A stretch of 64,000 bases of DNA from Trichopria drosophilae (taxonomy: Eukaryota; Arthropoda; Insecta; Hymenoptera; Diapriidae). Under the pieces are notes generated by a model. It saw only the letters and a program-made list of their open reading frames with translations, was not told the DNA's origin and searched no databases. The stretch lies in the NCBI GenBank assembly GCA_030407085.1, contig CM059584.1, positions 64,300,001 through 64,364,000 on the forward strand, in the 5' to 3' direction. Positions 55,201-64,000 of this stretch are shown piece after piece (positions within the stretch are counted from its first letter, which is position 1; each line of letters opens with the position of its first letter). The translations under genes and the position numbers were made by a program.

Positions 55201-55912
55201 TTAAATTCCGAGTAGCGGGTCTGGGTTATCCGTTATTTTCGGTAACGAACTGACGGGTGCACTTTTGCTAACGAACAACAGGAAGGAAAAAAAAGGTTTT
55301 CTTCCTTTAAGTATATAATACAGGGGCGCGACTCGCGACGAGGAATTGGAATTTTTATTTCCTAATCAAACAAAATTTATATACATATATATATCGATAT
55401 TGGCATAATACAACTGTAAAATAAATGTTTTGTAACTCAAAAACTTCGTTTTCTAGTTGGGGGGGGGGCGGGGGCGAATCCTATACCTTCAAATCGTGAA
55501 ACCCATTATTTACTTTCAATTAAATTTCAAAAAAAAAAATTTATCTGTACTATTATTTGCAATGTTTTACAAAATCCAAAGTGGAAAACAACTTCAAAAA
55601 TAGCAAGTGAATTTTAATTCTCTAAAACCACGTGTGTGAAACAAATTCAAAATTTATCCAAACTTTCAAAAATTTGAAAATTTTATTATTGGAAATTGAT
55701 CTGGGAGACTAAACTGAAAATCAAAGAAAGGTTTAAATTCAGCAAAAGATTCAAAATTCGTTTTTAATTTGTATTTGATAATTTCTGATTAAGTTTCAAA
55801 ACAACGAAACATTCGCAACAAAAAAAAAACATTTGAAAATATCAATAAAATTTACGTTAATTTATCATTATTTGCACTTCCGTTACAACACAAAAAAAAA
55901 TATAATTACAGT
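55201..55912. other. No gene seen; poly-G run
   Basis: AT-rich apart from a G-rich run (GGGGGGGGGCGGGGG) at about 55459-55473 and a TATATATATATATCG tract near 55382. No supported feature. Confidence 0.4.
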
Positions 55913-56535
55913 TCAATTCGCTAAGGGAAATCTACACGTGTTGTATACATTCAAACATTCAAAATTGTTCGTTCTCATTAACTTCCGGTTACTACCTCGA
56001 TTTGGAATCCTCGAATAAAAACAAAAACAAAAACAAAACTGCAAATTAAAATAACGATTAATTTTATCTATTCTAAAAATAATAGGAAAAATAATATATT
56101 CCAATAATTTTTCTAACTCATTAAAATTACGATCAACACGCCTGTTGTTGACTTTATCAGCGTACTGCCTTCTTTGCGGGCCGATTGCAACACCCATAAC
56201 TTTCATAACTTTCAAAATTGGTAAAAACCCTTCATTAGAAATACAAGCAGCACTAAAAGCAGCAATTTCAAGCGTTTGTTTATCAACAAACTTGTGCTTA
56301 GGAGCTATGTTCCAAACATACGAATTATAACTTTCGTTATTGTTTTGAGTATTAGCGCCTAAGCATCTCTCGAGCACATTTACGTCGGTTAATTCCTCAT
56401 CAATTGGTTCTGAAAGATCTTTCACTTCTTCATTGAAAGCCGAATGATGTTTGAAGTCATGTAATTTATCTGTAGCTACTGCCTTTTGATAACCGCACCA
56501 TGAATCTGCTCCGCTCTCCCCTCTTTTATATCTGT
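55913..56535 (-). pseudogene. Mutator-like transposase-domain protein, C-terminal fragment
   Basis: The minus-strand frame contains ESGADSWCGYQKA, then LERCLGANTQNNNESYNSYV followed by WNIAPKHKFV, and EIAAFSAACISNEGF. The blocks SWC-Y, CL-G-TQN-NES and IW-PK--F are those of insect proteins annotated as Mutator-like transposase-domain proteins, where NES carries the catalytic Glu region. The tail after about 56150 loses similarity and becomes low-complexity. The frame is open but the N-terminal catalytic half is missing, so it is a fragment. Confidence 0.6.
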
Positions 56536-57575
56536 TTTTCGGTCGTTCGGACTTTCGAGACTAATTCTATGTTATTTCTGAGAGTTTTTCCTAGCGATTT
56601 ACGAACAAAAAAATATTCGATTTTTTCAAAATTTTCCATGGTAACCTGGCCTTAATTAAACAATGATTCCGTCGGGAATTGGCTGCGTGACGTTCGGCTG
56701 GTACTCATGAATTACACTAGCGTTTGTGATTCTTTTTGTACGATGAAAAAAGGAAGATTATAAATTGAATTTAAACTAACATACATTTCACTCTGTGAAT
56801 TATTTAGATTTCAGCCCATTTACGAATTTACTTTTTATTTTGACAATAAAAAATTTCGGAGCAGATTGGAACTATTATTAAACGAATGAAACAATAGAAG
56901 TGCGATTGCATTTGAACTATCCACTGCTGAATTCAGAAAATGTTTTACATGCTAATTAATTCGTTAATTGTAGCGCTTTCGAAGGAAATAAATGATGTTC
57001 CACTTTTTGGTAAGTATTGAATTAACCTACACATAAATGAAGTTAATGTGTTTCATTAAGAATTTTTCATTACTTCTCCAAACTTTAGATCAACAAAAAT
57101 TGCATAAGCCTTTGTGGTTATTTTTGAACGATGAAAAAAGGAATTATTATTGTTTAAGTTGTACTAGCATTATTTTTTACAGCTTACCGAGGTCAGCTTC
57201 TTATTTGCATTGCATCATCCTTGCCAACATTGATCATTTTAAGTTTTATTTTTTTACCGAATGTTTGAAATTTCTGGTGATTTTAACCTCATCCGCAAGC
57301 GTCCAGTTATTCGAATAAAAACATCTGTCTGTATCGAAACTTTCTTCCCGGAAATATCGATTTTGGTTTTCAACTGTCACCGGACAACGTGTTCGATGCG
57401 AAGCAGTCGATATTCACAAGTTCACCAATTATCTCGTTGCGGAGGATACCCCTAAAATAAAGAAACTTTAAAATTCAATTTACGAAGGAACCATACTTTA
57501 CTGAAAATTAATTTTTGCGCCATCGGCTTCATAAAGAAAAAAACTTCAATATGGTATATCTCTCATGCGCTACTG

Positions 57576-57620
<45 letters not shown>
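56536..57620. other. AT-rich, no gene seen; TA microsatellite
   Basis: No recognised protein. An (AT)n tract of about 35 bp at 57580-57615 abuts the mariner-related element. Confidence 0.4.
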
Positions 57621-57621
<1 letters not shown>

Positions 57622-58538
57622 CAGGTTGTCCCATTTTAAGGGTGTCCACCCCAAATATCTTGAAAATAACGCGTTGTACAAAAAAATGTTTCAGACGAAA
57701 GTTTCAAGATTTTTCTGGGCAATTTAACGGCGACATTTATTCGACCTTGGCCACGACCTTGAAGGTCAAATTCAATTTTTTTAAATAGGAACCCTCATTT
57801 TTTATTGCAGATTTGGAAAGAGCAGGAAATTTTACGTTCAGGTACAACCTTGTCCATGTCCGGGACAACGACCTTCAAGATCTTTTCAAGGTTAAAGTTG
57901 TTTTTTTAACGGGAATCCCATTTTTTATTGTAGATTTGGAAAAAGTTGATAGTTGAAGTTCAAGTATAACCTTAAGGGTGTCCTGGATCACGACATTCCA
58001 GGTCATTCAAAGGTCAAAGTTGTTTTTTGTTTTTAACGGGAACCCCTATTTTTTTACTGTGGTTTTGGAAATAGCTGAAATCTGAATCGTACTGCAAGTA
58101 CTTTTTTTCGTTGCATGTATGCTGTTCGTATTACTAACGGTAACCCCGTAAAAAGAGGGAGAAATCTAAGAATAACCTTCAAGTTTGCAAGAACAGCGAA
58201 AAAGACATGACTTTTATTAGATTCTTGCACTTATTTTGACAACAGCAAACCTTATAAATAATGTTTCTAACAAAAAATTTAGATTAAAATTTAACACATG
58301 AATTTCTGTATAGAAATGTTTTAAGGAGAGTAACCTATCAAGAACGTGTGCAACACGGGGAGGAAGAACGGTAGGATTTTGCACATCATTTGGCCCTGAG
58401 AAGGGCCGATTGTGTGCGTGTGCGTGTGCGTGTGTGCGTGTGTGCGTGTGTGCGTGTGGGCGTGTGTGCGTGTGTGCGTGTGTGTGTGTGTGCGGTAGGA
58501 AATACCCAAAAACCGTGGCAGTCTAGTTTGGAGATCTA

Positions 58539-59595
58539 CTATTTCAAATGTTCGAATGTCTGTCCATTGACTTCGATGCATTTGTTAATCCTTCCTTGAA
58601 AGGAATTTCTTACATCTTGAAGAAGATGCGGAGTAATGTCTTGACATGTCCTTGGAATTCTCTCCTTCATATCTTCCATCGTTGTGGGTTCGGTTTTAGA
58701 GACGTTCTCTTTGACATATCCCCAAAGAAAGAAATCCAAAGAGGTTAAGTCCGGTGATCGTGGTGGCCAAACTTGCGCAGTACTTCCCAGACCAATCCAC
58801 CTATTTGGGAACCGGTCATTCAAGTAAATTTTAACCTGTCGTGATCGATGTGCCGGGGCCCCATCTTGCTGGAACCACATTATTTCCTGAGTGGTATGAG
58901 GTACATTTCTTAAGAGATTTGGCATCTCAGTTTGAAGAAAATCTAAATAGTTGTTGCCATTTAAATATACCTCAAAGTAATAGGGTCCCACAATGTAATT
59001 ATCTACAATACCAACCCAGACGTTAAGCAACCATTGGTGCTGGAACTCCTTATGCCTTTTCCAGTGTGGATTGGAATCTGCAGAATAATGCATATTGTGT
59101 CTATTAACCTCACCTCTATTGGTGAAGGTTGCTTCATCGCTAAACTGTACCATTTTAACAAATTCTGGATTTGCTTCCACCTGTCCTTGCACCCAGTTGC
59201 AGAAAGTTAAACGTCGAGGATAATCAGCCTCCTCTAATTTTTGAAGCATGTGAATGTGATATGGATGAAATTTTTGAGCCTTCAAAATTCGGTTGGCTGT
59301 CGATTTTGGGATACCATGACGTTTCTCGATTTCTCTAGTTGAGATATGAGGATCTACAATAGTAGCTGCTACTGTAACTACAGATTTTTCTTCACAGCGC
59401 CTGATTTTCGTCGCACTCTTTTTAAACGTCCGCTCTCAGCTCTGGTGCAAAGCTATTTTATAGTCTTTCTATTAGGATGACGCCTGTTCGGATATTTTTC
59501 AGCATAAAAGCGCGCTACTAGCGAATAATTATCATCAGCTCGAGCAACTTGACGAATCATATTCACAATTTCATTAGGTGGATAATCAACCACGA
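58539..59595 (-). pseudogene. Mariner-related DD-D transposase (left copy)
   Basis: The catalytic part is an open 248-aa frame. First Asp: VQFSDEATFTNRGEVNRHN. Second: IMWFQQDGAPAHRSRQVKIY. Third: VWPPRSPDLTSLDFFLWG. I count about 42 residues between the second and third Asp, near the DD41D rosa/Visitor-type group of the IS630-Tc1-mariner superfamily. The N-terminal helix-turn-helix part (NYSLVARFYAEKYPNRRHP, then TIK) is upstream at 59595-59450 but is separated by stops, so the gene is broken although its catalytic domain is complete. Confidence 0.8.
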
Positions 59596-60174
59596 TCACT
59601 GTTCACAAAAAATAAAGAAAAAAAACAAGATAAATCTAAAATAACCTTTCAATTACGACTAAGAACAGAATTTCAAAGATTTTGTGACTGCTGGGGACTA
59701 TATCACAATTTGCTAGTTTATGAAATAAACACTGAGTACAATTAGAATGAATGGCAATCGGCCTTCCGCACAAAAATTAACAATCTTTCAGTTATTCAAA
59801 TGAACAAAGGACGCTAAACCGAAAATCCTTCGGGACTAAGTGGTTTTTTGTTTTTAAGTTATTTTTCATTTAGCGACTGTTATAAACAGAAAGGATGTTG
59901 ACACATGAGCGTTAATTTTATGAACGACTTTGTGGTCAAAATAAATAATAATTATCTTGCCCAGTGTTATTTATTTTGAATAGAAAGTCATTCCGAAAAT
60001 ACACGCCCAAATGTCAATAACCTTTTTGTTTATACGAGTCACTGAATGAAAAATAACTATGAAAACAAAAAACCATTTCACTTCGAAAGATTTTCGTTTT
60101 AGGCTCTTTTGTTCACTTGAATAACTGAAAGATTATTAAGTTTCATACGGAAGGAGAATTGCCATTTATTCTAG

Positions 60175-60830
60175 TTGTACTTAAGTTCCTTTTTTGTAAA
60201 CCGTAAACCTAAAAAAATTGTAGATATAATTCGTCAAGTTGGTCAAGGTGAAGATAATTATTCGCTAGCAGCCCGCTTTTATGCTGAAAAATGTCTGAAC
60301 ATGCGTCATCATAATAGAAAGACAATAAAAAGGCTTTGCACCAGAGCTGAGAGCGGAAGTTTAATAAGAGAGCGACGAAAATCAGGTGCTGGTGAAGAAA
60401 AATCTGTAGCTCCTGTAACATCTCCTAGTGTATATCCTCATATCTCAACCAGAGAAATCGAAAAATGTCATGGTATTCTAAAATTGACGGCCAATCGATT
60501 TCTGAAAGCTCAAAAATTCTATCCATATCACATTCACATGCTTCAAAAATTAGAAGAGTCTGATTATCCTCGACGTTTAGCTTTTTTGCATTTGTGTGCA
60601 GGGACTGGTGGAAGCATTTGTTAAAATAGTACTGTTCAGCGATGAAACCACCTTCACCAATAGAGATGATGTTAGTAGGCATATTATACATATTTTATTC
60701 CCCACTGTAAAAGACAAAAAGTTTCAGCGCCAATAATCGCTTAACGTGGGGGTTGACATTGTGAATAATTACACTGTGGGACCATATTTCTTTGAGGAAC
60801 ATTTAAATGGTAATAACTATGGATACAACC
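60175..60830 (+). pseudogene. Mariner-related transposase (right copy, truncated)
   Basis: The N-terminal DNA-binding part is open here: IIRQVGQGEDNYSLAARFYA, then RHHNRKTIKRLCTRAESGS and HISTREIEKCHGI, followed by QKFYPYHIHMLQKLEESDYP. It then stops at 60624; beyond, in other frames, come LFSDETTFTNRDDVSRH and YTVGPYFFEEHLNGNNY before similarity ends. The second and third Asp are missing. It complements the left copy, whose N-terminus is broken. Confidence 0.75.
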
Positions 60831-61020
60831 GCCGGTACACGTGCTGGAAGGTTTACTAAAACATTTTTATAGAGAAATTTAAGTGCTACTTTTTTTGGAA
60901 AAATTATTTATCCATCATTACGTAGATTTGCTGTTTTTAAAATAAGTGCAAGAATCTAATAAAAGTCATGTATTTTTCGTCGTTTTTGCAAAATTTTGTT
61001 AGATTTATCCCTGTTCTTAA

Positions 61021-61406
61021 ATGGGTTAGGTGGTGAATCGTGAGCGTCTTCACATGCGAGAAAGTGAGAGAGAAAGAGAGAGAAAAAACTGCGACGAGGG
61101 ACCGAGTTCCAATGAATTGGCACAGGATGTAATTCCACAGTACTTTTCTTTATTAAGCATACTGAAATACAACGAATTAATTTTATCGATTTGCGTATAG
61201 ATCGTTCAGAGTCTGTTCTGCTACTGACTTTCTCACACATCGATTGCGTGATTGATACCGAATCGGAGTGGGCGCCGCACGCATGCGCCAAACAATCCGT
61301 AAAATCGCCGCGAACGACAAAGTGATGCGTTCGTACACTAAAGCAGTAAATGGATCGGCGCGAAATATTCAAACGCATAATTCAACATTCACCTCGCCTT
61401 GCGACA
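61021..61406 (-). other. BEL-2 3' LTR (partial)
   Basis: On the minus strand TGTCGCAAGGCGAGG begins at 61406, parallel to the TGTCGCACG start of the BEL-1 LTR. GC-rich sequence with GGCGCATGCGTGCGGCGCC follows at about 61290-61265. The far boundary is blurred by the junction with the mariner pair near 61020. Confidence 0.5.
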
Positions 61407-61460
61407 TGACAGTGCTCGCAATGAACTTAAAACTAGAAATGAAAACCGTAGGAAACTAAA

Positions 61461-62560
61461 TTAGGTGGTTTCAGTTGAACCTGAGTGAACCGGTAACAAT
61501 ACTATTTTGGTTATCGGACGAACCAGTTCTGACGTGGCAGTACGTAATGTGACGACTCCGACAAGATTATCGGACCCACGGGTACAATGTATTACGCGAG
61601 CGAGTGGCCACTTTATTGTTGGCATGTTCGGTTCACGCATCAAAACGAGCTGACCGATTGTCACATTAATATGCGGGTTATGCTATTTAGACCGGTGCTG
61701 CAGATCTCGCAGATAATCTTCTGACCCGGTTTCCCAAAAACGTTCTAGCATCTGCCTGTATAGCTGCCAACATGAGAGTCTATTCTCAGACAGATCCAAG
61801 AGGGAGGGACTAGGAGGAGCCGTTAACGCAGTTCCGATTAAAAAGTGACCATGGGTCAGTGCATCAAGGTCATCTGGATCATCAGTGAGTGATGTCGAAG
61901 GTAGGCGTGTGAGCACCTATAATTCGCTTTAAGTGCGATTTTACACTTTTTACCCCCGCCTCCCAGAGTCCACCGAAATGAGGTGCAGATGGAGGTAAAA
62001 AGTGCCAAGAAATGCCATCCTTCGCCAGAAGTGCTTGAAAAGAAGAATCCTGAATGGCCTGATCAAAGGCAGAGGTTAATGTTGAATCAGCGCCACAAAA
62101 GGTGGTACCCCAATCACTGTACATATCAGTGGGCATTCCGCGACGACTGATAAACCGCTTGAAAGCGGCCAGGAAAGTTTCCGCAGAGTAGTCCGACAAA
62201 ACTTTACCGATAAGCAGATGAACAGGAAAATATACGCGGGGTGACTCTTTTGCCCTCGTCCAAGTTTTCGAGCTTGTAAGATCCAAACGGAGTTCCTCGA
62301 GGTTTGGAGGGTCAAGTTGATGCCTCCGTGCAGGCAGCGCTGATGTGTTTTTCTTACAAGAAGTTGTGTCACCGGATGTGATTTCAAAATTATCGGGTGT
62401 ATGGAGTCGTAATGGGCATCAGCATGCTGAAGACGACCACCGACACGGATAAGGTCTTTCTGATCCAGGAATGGATTAAGGCTTTTTAGGGGACTGCGCA
62501 CGGAGACCGGAAACTGGGATTGCAAAGCGCGCAGTTCATTCGCGAAGATAAGCGATTGAA
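61461..62560 (-). pseudogene. BEL-2 integrase and DUF5641 tail
   Basis: On the minus strand LDQKDLIRVGGRLQHADAHY and HQRCLHGGINLTLQTSRNSV lead to WILQARK, which jumps directly to GRGQKSHPAYIFLF. The missing block holds the first catalytic Asp in BEL-1 and BEL-3. MYSDWGTTFCGA (second Asp) and HFGGLWEAGVKSVKSHL (Glu) follow. The tail has DALTHGHFLIGTALTA, LSCWQLYRQMLERFWETG and IGQLVLMREPNMPTIKWPLA. Frames shift at the deletion and near 61900 and 61680. Confidence 0.78.
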
Positions 62561-62595
62561 GCCAGCGAAACCATAGTTTTGTCGCCCGAGCAATA

Positions 62596-63550
62596 TTAAC
62601 CCTTTCACTGCGGACTACGTGTATACACGTAGTAGACTAAGTGGGCTCTCACTGTGGACTACGTGTATACACGTAGTTATAAAAGATTTAATGAACACAG
62701 AATAAATAAACAGCTATATACGTGCGTTATGTTTTATTGGGTGTTTTGAATCGATGGATCCGAATTTGTGGTCAAATTTCGAAAATTCTAAACGTCAAAT
62801 CCAATATGGCCGCTCAAAATCGGACAATTTTTCAGCATTTTTTATTATACACGTAATTATAAAAGAATGAATAAATAGAGAATAAAGAAATAGATATACT
62901 CAAGAGTTATGTTTTATTGGGTCTGTTGAATCTCTGAATTCGAATTTGAGGAGAAATTTTTAAAACTTTAAACAGAAAATTCAATATGGCCGCTCAAAAT
63001 CGGACAAACTTGAAGCATTTTTCGTAACACATTATTCTTAATGACATATGCTTTCGAAAAAAATTGGATAAAACCCCAAAAAATAATAAAAAAATGAAAA
63101 AATAAATAAAAAAAGAAGTGGAAATCCTACCGCATACCTCCACGTGGTACATTCTGGGGTCGTAAATAAGAAATATTTACCAGCTAAATGCGGGGGTAGA
63201 ATTTGGAATTTATTTTTCGTGATCATAATAATATTATAATGACGCATAATGCACTATAATTATAACCCAATAAATTGAAAATATTATAATAATACCAATG
63301 GCTTTAGAATTACAGCTGAACCCGGTCAATCTCACCATAAATTGGTCCATGCAATGACAAATATAATTCTTTTAAACCGTTTGAAAACTTACTTCATATT
63401 CGTTAAATTTTTTGAAACTGACTCCAAATTCGTAACCAGCGTCGTCGAAAACAAAAATATTCATATTTACACAAATTTCAAATTCGCCGGAAACATCGTC
63501 ACATTTTGAACCCACTTTCGAGTTTTCGGTCTCCACAGCGAAAGGGTTAA
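62596..63550. mobile_element. TTAA-flanked MITE (piggyBac-like) in BEL-2
   Basis: TTAA at 62596-62599 and 63547-63550 flank a 947-bp element with short inverted ends, CCCTTTCACTGCGGA and (complemented) CCCTTTCGCTGTGGA. The BEL-2 frame is continuous if the element and one TTAA are ignored. Inside lie two exact 20-bp palindromes ACTACGTGTATACACGTAGT (62614-62633, 62658-62677), and two units of about 180 bp starting GTTATGTTTTATTGGGT (62726, 62906) with AATATGGCCGCTCAAAATCG. No transposase is encoded. Confidence 0.85.
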
Positions 63551-63932
63551 GAGCCATAATGAAAGAAGTCATTTTTCGAAATGATCGATTTTTAACAAGC
63601 CATGATAGAGCAATTGCAGTGATACGAAGTAATCGATCCCAATCCGATATTTGAACAGAAAGATCGGTTAAAGTATAATTTTCTTCAATAAGAACATGGG
63701 TGCGAATCCTTTCCTCAAGCGGGGCATCTGTTTCTACGCCTGCTGACATGTGAGGCCAATGGTCATCAGAATATTGGAGCCAGGTAGGGCCTTTTAACCG
63801 TAAACGGGAATTCATTAATTCTCGAGCGGACATGCCGCGGGAGGCCAAGTCTGCGGGATTTTCAGCCGTGGGGACGTGTCGCCATGTAGCTGTGGGAATC
63901 GAAGTCTGAATGGCAGACACCCGATTTGCCAC
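63551..63932 (-). pseudogene. BEL-2 RNase H-integrase spacer region
   Basis: The minus strand reads ANRVSAIQTSIPTATWRHV, then NPADLASRGMSARELMNS and LSVQISDWDRLLRITAIALSW, the conserved BEL region between RNase H and integrase (compare NPADLASRGVSA in BEL-1). The frame is open to the MITE junction at 63550. Sequence from 63933 to the window end continues upstream with the W-TDT-IVLAWL RNase H block. Confidence 0.78.
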
Positions 63933-64000
63933 AAAGGTCTTCCATTTTGTCGGAGACTGATTGAGTCAAGCGAGAACGATGGTGGTATCAGTCCAGCAAT

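Larger units (their letters stand above)
57621..61020. mobile_element. Mariner/Tc-related transposon pair forming a giant palindrome
   Basis: Two copies lie head to head around about 59960. The left one (57621-59950, minus) has a tip ACAGGTTGTCCCATTTTAAG, three subterminal units of about 125 bp (GGGAACCCC-TTTTTTATTG near 57786, 57911, 58037) and a nearly full transposase. The right one (59970-61020, plus) mirrors it but has lost the end of the catalytic domain and the subterminal part. The outer segments with AGTCATGT and TGCAAGAATCTAATAAAAG pair at 58205-58240 and 60945-60975. A TGTGCG microsatellite sits at about 58410-58495. Confidence 0.78.
61407..64000 (-). mobile_element. BEL-2: BEL/Pao retrotransposon, 3' part, continuing beyond the window
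   Basis: The minus strand shows RNase H/spacer, integrase and DUF5641 in BEL order, with a TTAA-flanked MITE at 62600-63546. A deletion near 62310 removed the integrase part carrying the first catalytic Asp. gag, protease and RT would lie right of the window. Confidence 0.85.

Overview
The window looks like repeat-dense nuclear DNA of an arthropod, most likely an insect. The reasons are BEL/Pao and Ty3/gypsy retrotransposons, a mariner-related DD-D transposon, a Transib element, TTAA-flanked MITEs, a tRNA-like SINE, long CA microsatellites and AT-rich spacers with eukaryotic splice and poly(A) signals. A hymenopteran is my guess from the mix of families, not something proven here. I see no convincing conserved single-copy host gene. 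Two short stretches (about 16.5-17.95 kb and 30.1-30.4 kb) could be host genes or gene remnants.

Region 1 (1-5.5 kb, + strand) is a compact block of intact ORFs. It holds the chromodomain end of an integrase, a conserved protein of unknown role, an adenovirus-core-like basic protein, an F54H12.2-type putative major capsid protein, a conserved accessory protein, an adenain-type cysteine protease and an unrecognised 185-aa protein. This is the right part of a Polinton/adintovirus-like integrated virus. Its genes overlap or nearly touch, and they are undamaged apart from one probable start-codon loss, while nearly everything else in the window is broken. Region 2 (5.5-8.3 kb) is AT-rich with inverted repeats and copies of a ~120-bp dispersed repeat.

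Region 3 (8.3-15.2 kb) is a decayed BEL/Pao element (BEL-1) split by a 1.7-kb solo LTR. Region 4 (16.5-17.95 kb) is a small transcription unit: TATA box, initiator, a predicted intron filled with about sixteen 53-bp hairpin repeats, a start codon assembled by splicing, a 103-aa ORF and a poly(A) signal. Region 5 (19.1-26.4 kb) is a Ty3/gypsy element (gypsy-1) with a TTAA-flanked foldback MITE in its RNase H and an extra zinc-ribbon ORF after pol. Region 6 (26.8-35.8 kb) holds a LINE ORF1 fragment, a decayed minus-strand gypsy (gypsy-3), an orphan membrane ORF and another decayed BEL (BEL-3).

Region 7 (39-43 kb) has SINE-like sequence around a ~450-bp CA tract, a 5'-truncated LINE and small foldbacks. 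Region 8 (43-53.2 kb, minus) is a gypsy element (gypsy-2) whose integrase is interrupted by a 4.2-kb Transib-like element. That element has CACAGTG ends, a 5-bp CGTCG duplication and a residual RAG1-like transposase C-terminus. Region 9 (55.9-61 kb) holds a Mutator-like transposase fragment and a large palindromic mariner-related pair. Region 10 (61.4-64 kb, minus) is BEL-2, interrupted by another TTAA MITE. The nesting gives relative ages: each host retroelement predates the element sitting inside it.
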